DNA of 7,324 nucleotides from positions 1 through 7,324 of the forward strand of contig CAZHFW010000075.1 of NCBI GenBank assembly GCA_964531675.1. The letters run 5' to 3'. Positions 1 through 5,708 of the stretch are shown in pieces; positions within the stretch are counted from its first letter, which is position 1, and each line of letters opens with the position of its first letter. Under the pieces are notes generated by a model. It did no database searches. It was not told where the DNA came from and worked only from the letters and a program-made list of their open reading frames with translations. Both the position numbers and the translations under genes were made by a program. The DNA comes from CAZHFW01 sp964531675. GTDB taxonomy: Bacteria > Planctomycetota > Phycisphaerae > Phycisphaerales > UBA1924.

Positions 1-565
1 CGTGGACCCCGTGGGACGCCGCGAGATCCGCAACGTCCTGATCGAGATCCGCAACCGAGGCAAGACGGTCCTCCTGAACTCCCACCTGCTTTCGGAACTG
101 GAAATGGTCTGCGACCGCGTCGCGATCATGGTCAAGGGCAAGGTCGTGCGCCAGGGAACCATCAACGAGCTCACCATCGACCAGCAGCGCTACGAGATCG
201 AGCTGGTCACCGAGCGGGCCGATGAAGCGCCGGAAGTCTTCCGCGCCATCGTTCCCGCGAAGTTCGAGCAGGTGGAGTTCCCGGGCGGGCCAGCGACCGG
301 TCTGGCCCGGCGCATCGGGTTCACCGGGGTCATGGCCTCCGGACAAAGCGTCGAGATCGACCACAACGTGCTCCGCATCGGGACGACCGATCCCAAGGTC
401 GTCCAGCCTTTGATCGATCAGCTCCGCGCCCGCGGCGCGGTGATCCGCTCGCTCAGGCCCTTCAGACCAAGCCTGGAAGACCTGTTCATGGAGGCGGTCA
501 CCGATCCCAACACCGGGGAGGCCTACAAGCCCGGGGCGGCCGACGAGAAGGGAGGTGGCCGATGA
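1..565 (+). CDS. ABC-2 type transporter ATP-binding protein, C-terminal part (5' end outside window)
   Basis: This is the C-terminal part of an ABC exporter ATPase that powers the permease encoded next to it. The window opens inside the D-loop (VDPVGRR, first complete codon at position 2), so the Walker A, signature and Walker B motifs lie upstream; the GTG at position 2 is an internal valine, not a start. The H-loop histidine is visible in LLNSHLLSELE (about residue 28 of the visible part), followed by the usual DRVAIMVKGKVVRQG strand and hairpin that end the nucleotide-binding domain. The remaining ~125 residues form the C-terminal extension common in ABC-2 drug/polysaccharide-type ATPases, ending in a typical SLEDLFMEAV helix and a short charged tail. 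The stop overlaps the permease start (ATGA), indicating translational coupling. The substrate cannot be told from this part. Family assignment is secure. Confidence 0.93.
   Translation, partial: VDPVGRREIRNVLIEIRNRGKTVLLNSHLLSELEMVCDRVAIMVKGKVVRQGTINELTIDQQRYEIELVTERADEAPEVFRAIVPAKFEQVEFPGGPATGLARRIGFTGVMASGQSVEIDHNVLRIGTTDPKVVQPLIDQLRARGAVIRSLRPFRPSLEDLFMEAVTDPNTGEAYKPGAADEKGGGR
551..556 (+). promoter_or_regulatory. Shine-Dalgarno site of the ABC permease gene
   Basis: GGAGGT lies five bases before the ATG at 562, inside the end of the ATPase gene. It fixes the permease start and supports coupled translation of the pair. Confidence 0.85.
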
Positions 566-1794
566 GAGCCACCCTCGCACTGATCATCGACGCCTACCGC
601 GAGCTCAACGCCCGCAAGCTCTTCTGGATCACGATGGCGATCTCGATGCTCATCGTGCTCGTGTACGCCGCTGCGGGAATCAACGAGCAAGGGCTGACGT
701 TCCTGCACTGGAGCCTCCCGGGGCCGTCGTTCCTCAACAGCAAGCTCATCCCGCCCTCGCTCTTCTACAAGTTCGTCTTCGCCAAGCTCGGCATCCCCTA
801 CTGGCTCACGTGGGGCGCGATGATCCTGGCGCTGGTCTCCACCGCGTCGATCATCCCCGACTTCGTGCTGGGCGGCGCCGTCGAACTCACGCTCTCCAAG
901 CCCATCAGCCGCGTCAGGCTCTTCCTCACCAAGTACCTCTGCGGGCTGATCTTCTCCGGCCTGCAGGTCGCGGCGTTCTCGACCGCGTGCTTCCTGGTCA
1001 TCGGCATCCGGGGCCAATCCTGGCAACCCAGCGTGTTCCTGGCGATTCCCATCGTGCTCGCGGTGTTCAGCTACGTCTATTGCATCAGCGCGCTGGTCGG
1101 CATGCTCACGCGTTCCACGATCGCCTCGGTCCTGATCGCGGTGCTCTTCTGGTTCGTCGTCTTCCTGACCAACACCGCCGACACCATCACGCTCCAGATC
1201 ACCAAGCAACTCGACCAGCGCACCAAGATGCTCAGTTCCCAGGTCGAGCGGGGCGAGAAGCAGGCCCGCGATGCGTTGATCAAGGTTCGCGAGGCCGAGG
1301 CCCAGAGCGCCGCCAAGCCCGGGGAGGCCCCCACGCCCGTCGCGGAACCCACCGAGGCTGAACTTGATGCTGCCAATGTGCTGCTCGCGCAGCGCCGCAC
1401 GAGCCTGAAGGAGAGCCAGGCTTCGCTCCAGAAGGCCGAGTGGTACAGCCGGCTCTTCGTGTACATCAAGGCGCCGCTCCCCAAGACGTCGGAAACGACG
1501 GGGCTGCTCGATCGCTATCTCATCACCAACGAGGATCTGGGCGTGCTGCGCCGGTTTAGCGACGCCAACGAAACCCAGGGAGCGGTCGAGATCGACGAAG
1601 CCCCGCCTGAAGATCCGCGGAAGATGACGCCCGAGCAGCGCCGGGCCCGTCGGGATGCGGAGCGTCGTTCGGAGGCAGCGGTCGAGGACACGCTCCGCTC
1701 GCGCTCGCTCTGGTGGGTGCTCGGAACGTCCTTCGCCTTTGAAGCAGCGGTGCTGGGCGTGGCGTGCCTGATCTTCCGTCGTCGTGATTTCTGA
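562..1794 (+). CDS. ABC-2 type transporter permease with large extracytoplasmic coiled-coil loop
   Basis: This is the membrane partner of the preceding ATPase. The ATG at 562 is preceded by a strong Shine-Dalgarno sequence (GGAGGT, 551-556) and overlaps the upstream stop. I read about six hydrophobic helices at residues ~20-40, 80-103, 125-148, 158-180, 184-206 and 384-404. The stretch VELTLSKPISRVRLFLTKYL (about 107-126) resembles the cytoplasmic coupling segment of ABC-2 permeases, where E-L-x-L-S-x-P-x-S-R is common. Between helices 5 and 6 lies a ~175-residue hydrophilic segment. With a cytoplasmic N-terminus and a positive C-terminus (RRRDF), this segment should face the periplasm. It contains two heptad-like stretches (about 211-247 and 266-293) separated by a Pro/Ala linker, so a coiled-coil hairpin is likely. 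Function beyond export or membrane remodelling is unknown. The gene ends 12 bases before the convergent proC stop. Confidence 0.9.
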   Translation: MRATLALIIDAYRELNARKLFWITMAISMLIVLVYAAAGINEQGLTFLHWSLPGPSFLNSKLIPPSLFYKFVFAKLGIPYWLTWGAMILALVSTASIIPDFVLGGAVELTLSKPISRVRLFLTKYLCGLIFSGLQVAAFSTACFLVIGIRGQSWQPSVFLAIPIVLAVFSYVYCISALVGMLTRSTIASVLIAVLFWFVVFLTNTADTITLQITKQLDQRTKMLSSQVERGEKQARDALIKVREAEAQSAAKPGEAPTPVAEPTEAELDAANVLLAQRRTSLKESQASLQKAEWYSRLFVYIKAPLPKTSETTGLLDRYLITNEDLGVLRRFSDANETQGAVEIDEAPPEDPRKMTPEQRRARRDAERRSEAAVEDTLRSRSLWWVLGTSFAFEAAVLGVACLIFRRRDF

Positions 1795-1806
1795 TTGAGC
1801 CCGATG

Positions 1807-2658
1807 TCAGAGCGTCCTGGAAAGCTCACGCCCGCGGTCGCGGGCCGCGGTGATCGCCTGGACGAGCGTCTCCTGGACGTGGGCCTGATCGAGCACCGCG
1901 ATCGCGGCAGCGGTGGTGCCTCCCTTGCTCGTCACGTTGGCGCGGAGCTTCTCGGGAGGGAGTGCAGCATCGAACGCCAGCAATGCCGCCGAACCCGCGA
2001 GGGTCTGGCGCACGATGCGGTCGGCCTGCCCAGCGTCAAAGCCGCAGGCCTGAGCCGCCTTGATCATCGCCTCGGCGAGATAGAACAGATAGGCCGGACC
2101 GGACCCGGCCAGACCCGTGAACGCGTCCATGAGCGATTCGTCGATCGGTTCGACCAGGGGTCCGATCGCGGCAAAGAGCCGTTGGACGCTCGCGGCATCC
2201 GCGGCGCGGGCCGAAGCGCCCAGGCAGAACGCGGTCGCGCCGGCGCGGATCTTCGCGGGCGTGTTGGGCATCACACGCACCACCGCGGCGTGAGGCCCCA
2301 GATCGAGTTCGAGCCGTGAGGTGGGCGTCCCGGCCAGGATCGACACGACGACACGCCGCAGCGCTGCCGAGTTCAAGAGCGGCGTCAGCTCGCCCGCGAC
2401 GGCGCTGAACATCTGAGGCTTGACCGCCAGGAGCAGGTGCCCCGCGCCCGGGGTCGCCTCATGATGCGCGAGCCAGCCCATCAGGGTCCGGGTGTCCGCA
2501 AAGACGTTGGGGGTGAGCGCGCGGAGCGCATCGTGCTTGGTCGCGTCGGGTTCGGCGATCCCGATGAGCCCCTGGTGCAGGAGCCCCGCCTGCAGCGCTC
2601 CGGAGGCGATCGCCTGGGCCATGTTCCCGCCGCCGATGAAGCCCCAGGGGTGATTCAT
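1807..2658 (-). CDS. proC: Pyrroline-5-carboxylate reductase
   Basis: ProC reduces delta1-pyrroline-5-carboxylate to L-proline with NAD(P)H in the cytoplasm, the last step of proline synthesis. At 283 residues it is close to the usual ~270. The N-terminal Rossmann motif is GFIGGGNMAQAI (residues 6-17). The core contains LLLAVKPQ (75-82), VRVMPNTPAKI (127-137, the conserved MPNTP block) and the dimerisation-domain signature GLAGSGPAYLFYLAEAM (182-198). The P5CR hallmark NVTSKGGTTAAAI (241-253) follows near the C-terminus. The ATG at 2658 sits only a few residues before the first strand, so the start is well fixed, yet no Shine-Dalgarno sequence precedes it. A TACGCT hexamer lies six bases upstream. 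The gene is divergent from accA and converges on the ABC permease gene. It appears intact. Confidence 0.97.
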   Translation of the reverse strand: MNHPWGFIGGGNMAQAIASGALQAGLLHQGLIGIAEPDATKHDALRALTPNVFADTRTLMGWLAHHEATPGAGHLLLAVKPQMFSAVAGELTPLLNSAALRRVVVSILAGTPTSRLELDLGPHAAVVRVMPNTPAKIRAGATAFCLGASARAADAASVQRLFAAIGPLVEPIDESLMDAFTGLAGSGPAYLFYLAEAMIKAAQACGFDAGQADRIVRQTLAGSAALLAFDAALPPEKLRANVTSKGGTTAAAIAVLDQAHVQETLVQAITAARDRGRELSRTL

Positions 2659-2664
2659 GCCCCA

Positions 2665-2670
2665 AGCGTA
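2665..2670 (-). promoter_or_regulatory. Candidate -10 element of a leaderless proC transcript
   Basis: Read on the minus strand, TACGCT fits the minimal TAnnnT pattern and ends six bases before the proC ATG. There is no convincing -35 hexamer at 17 bases and no Shine-Dalgarno sequence; the GGGG next to the ATG is too close to act as one. If used, transcription would begin at or next to the start codon. This is a sequence match only. Confidence 0.35.
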
Positions 2671-2723
2671 ACCCGAGCGGGGATTCTCGGACGCCCGCCA
2701 AGCCGACCGGATGCCGGGCGGGC

Positions 2724-2733
2724 GGCAATTGCC
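2724..2733. repeat. Perfect 10-bp palindrome in the proC-accA spacer
   Basis: GGCAATTGCC is a perfect palindrome that ends one base before the candidate accA -10 hexamer. It is the most AT-containing part of this spacer. Its position between -35 and -10 would suit an operator, but a 10-bp palindrome can arise by chance and no second copy was noticed. Confidence 0.3.
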
Positions 2734-2734
2734 C

Positions 2735-2740
2735 TAAACT
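2735..2740 (+). promoter_or_regulatory. Candidate -10 element of a leaderless accA transcript
   Basis: TAAACT (four of six to TATAAT, including the key T, A and T) ends seven bases before the accA ATG, so the expected transcription start falls on or next to the A of ATG. No purine-rich ribosome site is present between them (CCCGCTT). The -35 region (TGCCGG at 17 bases) is poor. A perfect 10-bp palindrome lies immediately upstream. Confidence 0.45.
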
Positions 2741-2747
2741 CCCGCTT

Positions 2748-3776
2748 ATGGCGACGTTCTACCAGTTGGATTTCGAGAAGCCCGTGGTCGAGCTCGAGCA
2801 GAAGATCGAGGCGGCGGAGACCAGACTCAGGCAGCTCGGCGGCCTGACCGCCCAGGCTGCGGAAGACAACCCCGCCAACCCCGAGGCCGCGGCGTTGGCC
2901 TCCGAGATCGCCTCGATGCGTGACCTGCGCGACCGCACGATGCGCGAGGTCTACTCCAAGCTCACGCCCTGGAACACGGTGCGCGTCGCCCGCCATCCCG
3001 GACGCCCCCAGACCCGCGACTACATCGCGATGATGTGCCGGGACTTTGCGGAACTCCACGGCGACCGCCGTTTCGGCGACGACCCCGCGATCGTGACGGG
3101 CTACGCGCGCCTGGGCACCACCAAGGTGCTCATCGTGGGCCACCAGAAGGGCAAGGAAACCAGCGAGAAGATCGCGTGCCACTTCGGCTGCGCGCATCCC
3201 GAGGGCTACCGCAAGGCCCTGGCGAAGATGAAAATGGCCGAGAAGTTCGGCGTGCCGATCGTCACGCTCGTGGACACGCCCGGCGCGTATCCGGGGCTCG
3301 GCGCCGAGCAGCGCGGCCAGGCCGAAGCGATCGCGGTGAACCTCCGCGAGATGAGCCGGATCCGCGTGCCGATCGTCAGCGTCGTCATCGGCGAGGGCGG
3401 CTCGGGCGGCGCGCTGGGAATCGCGGTCTCCGATCGCGTCGCGATGCTGAAGCACTCGTGGTACAGCGTGATCAGCCCCGAAGGCTGCGCCGCGATCCTG
3501 TGGAAGGAAGCCAACGAGCAGACCAACAACGCCGCGGCCCGCGCGCTGCGTCTGACCGCGTCGGACAACATCGAGCTCGGGATCATCGACGCAGTGATCG
3601 AGGAGCCCGCGGGCGGCGCGCACCGCCATCCGCGCACCACCGCCGACGCGTTGCAGACCTGGGTGCTCGATCAGCTCGCCGAGCTCAAGTCGCTCTCGGC
3701 CGATGACCTGGTCCAGCGCCGCTACGAGCGCTTCCGCAAGATGGGGGCGTTCCTCGAACAGGCCCAGACCGCCTGA
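2748..3776 (+). CDS. accA: Acetyl-CoA carboxylase carboxyltransferase subunit alpha
   Basis: AccA is half of the carboxyltransferase of acetyl-CoA carboxylase. With AccD it moves the carboxyl group from carboxybiotin-BCCP to acetyl-CoA, giving malonyl-CoA for fatty acid synthesis in the cytoplasm. The N-terminal helix starts with the family-typical LDFEKPVVELEQKI (7-20). TPWNTVRVARHPGRPQTRDYI (73-93) follows, then HGDRRFGDDPAIVTG (104-118), GHQKGKETSEKI (131-142) and HPEGYRKALAKMKMAEKFGVPIVTLVDTPGAYPG (150-183). The oxyanion-hole glycines are in IGEGGSGGALGIAVSDRVAMLKHSWYSVISPEGCAAILWK (214-253). At 342 residues it is slightly longer than the ~320 of the E. coli protein. It is a separate alpha subunit, not fused to AccD, and no acc partner lies nearby. 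It lacks a Shine-Dalgarno sequence. Followed by 184 non-coding bases. Confidence 0.97.
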   Translation: MATFYQLDFEKPVVELEQKIEAAETRLRQLGGLTAQAAEDNPANPEAAALASEIASMRDLRDRTMREVYSKLTPWNTVRVARHPGRPQTRDYIAMMCRDFAELHGDRRFGDDPAIVTGYARLGTTKVLIVGHQKGKETSEKIACHFGCAHPEGYRKALAKMKMAEKFGVPIVTLVDTPGAYPGLGAEQRGQAEAIAVNLREMSRIRVPIVSVVIGEGGSGGALGIAVSDRVAMLKHSWYSVISPEGCAAILWKEANEQTNNAAARALRLTASDNIELGIIDAVIEEPAGGAHRHPRTTADALQTWVLDQLAELKSLSADDLVQRRYERFRKMGAFLEQAQTA

Positions 3777-3862
3777 GCCGGCCTCCGGACCCCGGGAAAC
3801 CAAGGCTTGGAAGCATTTGGTGACATGGATGTCCTCTATCCATTCCCCGGCTCTTCATTATT

Positions 3863-3891
3863 TTGACACAAGGGGGCCGTTTCCCTACCGT
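3863..3891 (+). promoter_or_regulatory. Sigma70-type promoter of the DksA-like gene (and probably lspA)
   Basis: A perfect -35 hexamer TTGACA (3863-3868) is separated by exactly 17 bases from TACCGT (3886-3891), which keeps the T, A and final T of the -10 consensus. Transcription would begin near 3898, giving a leader of about 60 bases before the ATG at 3961. This is the best promoter match I see in the window. Confidence 0.65.
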
Positions 3892-3906
3892 TCCGGCCCT
3901 TCGCAG

Positions 3907-3935
3907 GACGCCGCGATCGGAGTGTGATCGGCGTC
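3907..3935 (+). promoter_or_regulatory. Leader hairpin upstream of the DksA-like gene
   Basis: GACGCCG (3907-3913) and CGGCGTC (3929-3935) are perfect inverted copies. Inside them, ATC (3916-3918) can pair with GAT (3926-3928) after a two-base bulge, leaving a seven-base loop. The hairpin falls between the predicted transcription start (~3898) and the ribosome site (3951), so it could affect mRNA stability or initiation. It also contains GATCGG twice, 11 bases apart (3915-3920, 3926-3931), which could instead be a protein site. No T-run follows, so it is not a normal terminator. Confidence 0.4.
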
Positions 3936-3950
3936 AGGCGGAGCTTACCC

Positions 3951-3955
3951 AGGGA
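3951..3955 (+). promoter_or_regulatory. Weak Shine-Dalgarno site of the DksA-like gene
   Basis: AGGGA lies five bases before the ATG at 3961, a partial match to AGGAGG at normal spacing. It supports the ATG start, which also gives the expected basic MAKKAAPAKK opening. Confidence 0.5.
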
Positions 3956-3960
3956 CGTGT

Positions 3961-4932
3961 ATGGCGAAGAAAGCCGCGCCAGCGAAGAAGACCCCGTCCC
4001 CGGCAAAGAAGGCCGCGCCCAAAGCCGCGCCCAAGCCGGCCGCCAAACCTGCTGCCAAGCCCGCCAAGGCCCCGGCCAAGCCGGCGCCCGCTGCGGCCAA
4101 GCCCGCGCCTGCGAAGGTCGCCAAGGTTGAGGCGAAGGTCGAAGCCAAGAAGCCCGTGAAGACGCCCGAGCCTGCCAAGCCTGCCGGCAAGCCCCTCGAA
4201 GCCAAGGCTCCCGCGAAGGCTGCCGAGGCCCCCAAGGCGCCCGAGGCGGCCAAGCCCGGCGCTCCGGTTCCCGCGAACGATCCGAACAAGACCGCACGCA
4301 AGGGCATCACCATCGTGACGCCCAAGCCCATGAAGCGTCCCAAGCCCAAGCCGGTCGGCATGGAGGCGCTGGCGGCTGCGGGCCGTCTGGCGGACTCCAA
4401 GAACCCGATCATGCGCAAGCCTCTGATCGCGTCGGGCCCCAGCGCTGCGCCGCGTCCGACCCTGGGCACGATGAACCCGGATCAGCCCGTCAAGTCGCCC
4501 TTTAAGAAGGCCGAGCTTGATCGCTTCCGCCAGATCCTGCTGCGCAAGCGCTCCGAGCTGGTCGGCGACGTGTCGAACATGGAAGAGCAGGCCTTGCAAG
4601 GCGGCGGCTCGGGCTCGCTCTCACACACGCCCCAGCACCTGGCCGAGCAGGGCTCGGAGACGTACGAGCAGTCGCTGGCCCTCGACCTGGCCGCAGCCGA
4701 CCGCAAGCTGATCAAGGAAATCGACGACGCGCTCAAGCGCATCGACGACGGGACCTACGGCGTGTGCGAACTCACCGGGAAGCCCATCAAGCCCGAGCGG
4801 CTCGAAGAGCTCCCCTGGGCCCGCTTCTCGATCGAGGCCGCCCGCGAGATGGAACGCCGGATGATCCGCGTGCCTTCGCAGTCCTCCTCGTCGTCCTCCA
4901 GCTCGTCGTCGAGCTCTTCCTCGTCGCTCTGA
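3961..4932 (+). CDS. DksA/TraR-family protein with histone-H1-like N-terminal tail and poly-serine C-terminus
   Basis: This 323-residue protein has three parts. Residues 1-~105 are low-complexity Lys/Ala/Pro with AAPK- and KPAA-type units, like bacterial histone-H1-like or AlgP tails, followed by a basic Pro-rich linker (PKPMKRPKPKP, 121-131). Residues ~180-303 match the DksA/TraR fold. A first helix (FKKAELDRFRQILLRKRSELVGD, 181-203) is followed by a GGGSGS turn, then SHTPQHLAEQGSETYEQSLALDLAAADRKLIKEIDDALKRIDDGTYGVCELTGKPIKPERL, which resembles the YteA/YocK branch of the family. Of the four zinc cysteines only C269 remains; CxxC reads CELT, and the second pair reads FSIEA. The acidic DxxDxA tip of DksA is also absent. 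Residues 308-322 are fifteen serines. The family is known for binding the RNA polymerase secondary channel; here that is only possible, and nucleic-acid binding by the tail is inferred. It is probably co-transcribed with lspA. Confidence 0.85.
   Translation: MAKKAAPAKKTPSPAKKAAPKAAPKPAAKPAAKPAKAPAKPAPAAAKPAPAKVAKVEAKVEAKKPVKTPEPAKPAGKPLEAKAPAKAAEAPKAPEAAKPGAPVPANDPNKTARKGITIVTPKPMKRPKPKPVGMEALAAAGRLADSKNPIMRKPLIASGPSAAPRPTLGTMNPDQPVKSPFKKAELDRFRQILLRKRSELVGDVSNMEEQALQGGGSGSLSHTPQHLAEQGSETYEQSLALDLAAADRKLIKEIDDALKRIDDGTYGVCELTGKPIKPERLEELPWARFSIEAAREMERRMIRVPSQSSSSSSSSSSSSSSSL
3964..4272 (+). repeat. Low-complexity Lys-Ala-Pro coding repeat
   Basis: Codons 2-104 of the DksA-like gene encode irregular K/A/P units. 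At the DNA level there are near-tandem 12-base copies, for example GCCGCGCCCAA at 4012-4022 and 4024-4034. This composition also generates long antisense open frames that are not genes. Such a tract is prone to length change between relatives. Confidence 0.8.
4882..4926 (+). repeat. Fifteen-codon poly-serine tract
   Basis: Fifteen successive serine codons precede the final Leu and stop of the DksA-like gene. They use a mix of TCC, TCG, AGC and TCT, not one repeated codon. The AGC codons cannot arise from TCN by a single change, which speaks against recent simple slippage. Confidence 0.9.
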
Positions 4933-4942
4933 TCGCATCCCT

Positions 4943-4965
4943 GTTCGGACGCGCCACGCCCGAAC
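4943..4965 (+). promoter_or_regulatory. Hairpin between the DksA-like gene and lspA
   Basis: GTTCGG (4943-4948) pairs with CCGAAC (4960-4965). Within, GCG (4951-4953) can pair with CGC (4957-4959) around a CCA loop, leaving a two-base AC bulge on the 5' arm. It fills much of the 49-base spacer and ends 16 bases before the lspA TTG. No T-run follows, so it is more likely an RNA-stability or initiation element than a terminator. It may also be chance in GC-rich DNA. Confidence 0.35.
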
Positions 4966-4981
4966 GCACCGAGAGCGCCAC

Positions 4982-5656
4982 TTGGATCAGACCACCAACG
5001 CACCCGACGCCGCTGGGGAAGTCCAGGCCTGGAAGAGCCGCGCCGCGTGGATCAGGCTGCTGCTCGTGACCACGCTGGGCCTGCTCGCGGACCTGGCGAG
5101 CAAGTACGCGGCGTTCCACTGGATCGCGGGTCGTCCGGTCGAGGTCGTCCGCGAGCGCGTGCTGGCGGCCCAGTACCTGGGCAATCTCATCCCGCCTCAC
5201 CCGCCGGTCGAGGTCATCCCCAAGCTCCTGCACTTCACGCTCGTGCTCAACCCCGGCGCGGTCTTCGGGATCGGCGCGGGCAAGCGCTGGTTCTTCGTGG
5301 TCTTCACGATGGGCGCGATGGCCTTCGCGCTGTGGATCTTCGGCACCTGGACGAAGGCCCGCGAACGCTGGGCCCATGTCGCGGTCGCGCTGGTCATCGC
5401 GGGAGGCATCGGAAACCTGTACGACCGCGTGATGTACGCCTGCGTCCGCGACTTCATTCACCCGCTGGCGGGGATGGTCTTCCCTCGGGGCTTCCCGATC
5501 GTCGGCGGCCGCGAGGTCTGGCCTTACGTTTCCAATGTCGCGGATCTCTGGCTGCTCGTGGGCATCGGGATTCTGATCGTCCGCAGCTGGCGGGGCGCCA
5601 AGGCCGAGTCCGAAGCCAAGCGCGCGTCCGCATCCGCGGTGCGCAGCACGCCTTGA
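4982..5656 (+). CDS. lspA: Lipoprotein signal peptidase (signal peptidase II), long form
   Basis: LspA is the inner-membrane aspartyl protease that cleaves the signal peptide of diacylglyceryl-modified prolipoproteins. TM1 holds LLADLASK (D37, K41), as in the family's D-x-x-(S/T)-K motif. LVLNPGAVFGIG (87-98) matches the N-x-G-(A/V)-F-(G/S) block. GGIGNLYDRV (141-150) and YVSNVADLW (182-190) carry the catalytic pair D148 and D188, with the conserved VRDFI (155-159) between. Four membrane helices fit about 24-48, 102-121, 132-150 and 186-201. At 224 residues it exceeds the usual ~160-170, mainly through an enlarged segment at ~50-85 between TM1 and the N-x-G block, another at ~162-180, and a charged C-terminal tail. 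The start is TTG with only a weak GAGAG site (4971-4975). The next in-frame start lies inside TM1, so TTG is the credible choice. It follows the DksA-like gene by 49 bases. Confidence 0.95.
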   Translation: MDQTTNAPDAAGEVQAWKSRAAWIRLLLVTTLGLLADLASKYAAFHWIAGRPVEVVRERVLAAQYLGNLIPPHPPVEVIPKLLHFTLVLNPGAVFGIGAGKRWFFVVFTMGAMAFALWIFGTWTKARERWAHVAVALVIAGGIGNLYDRVMYACVRDFIHPLAGMVFPRGFPIVGGREVWPYVSNVADLWLLVGIGILIVRSWRGAKAESEAKRASASAVRSTP

Positions 5657-5683
5657 GACAGGCGAGTCGTCCTGGCTTTTGAA

Positions 5684-5702
5684 GTCCTCACGCGGTGAGG
5701 AC
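5684..5702. terminator. Possible bidirectional terminator hairpin between convergent genes
   Basis: GTCCTCAC (5684-5691) and GTGAGGAC (5695-5702) form a perfect 8-bp stem with a GCG loop. It lies centrally in the 52-base gap between the lspA stop and the convergent repeat-protein stop, where a shared terminator is expected. No T-run follows on either strand (GAACCG on plus, TTCAAAAG on minus), so it is not a canonical intrinsic terminator; it may act as a 3'-end stabiliser. Confidence 0.45.
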
Positions 5703-5708
5703 GAACCG

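Larger units (their letters stand above)
3777..3960 (+). promoter_or_regulatory. Intergenic region: accA 3' end, promoter and leader of the DksA-like gene
   Basis: This is the longest gene-free stretch in the window. The first ~80 bases contain only weak dyads (CCAAG-G-CTTGG at 3800-3810; GACAT-GG-ATGTC at 3822-3833), neither followed by a T-run, so I cannot point to a convincing accA terminator. An AT-richer patch at about 3850-3870 leads into a promoter, followed by a leader hairpin and a ribosome site. No ORF of interest lies within. Confidence 0.6.

Noticed and set aside
523..1209. 228-residue minus-strand open frame across the ABC permease
   Set aside because: Charged, low-information shadow frame opposite a permease with clear membrane helices and ribosome site.
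1831..1844. CCCGC-GGTC-GCGGG dyad as a terminator for the ABC operon
   Set aside because: The stem is only five pairs, lies inside the proC coding end, and no T-run follows; expected by chance in GC-rich coding DNA.
2655..3803. 382-residue minus-strand open frame across accA
   Set aside because: It is antisense to a clearly conserved AccA, has the Arg/Ala/Gly/His composition of a shadow frame and shows no motif.
3800..3833. CCAAG-G-CTTGG and GACAT-GG-ATGTC dyads as an accA terminator
   Set aside because: Loops of one and two bases are too tight, stems are five pairs, and there is no T-run.
3934..4599. Long minus-strand open frames (221 and 174 residues) opposite the DksA-like gene
   Set aside because: They are Gly/Leu/Arg- or Ala/Gly-rich reverse readings of the Lys-Ala-Pro repeat, with no recognisable domain; the plus frame has a promoter, ribosome site and a family match.
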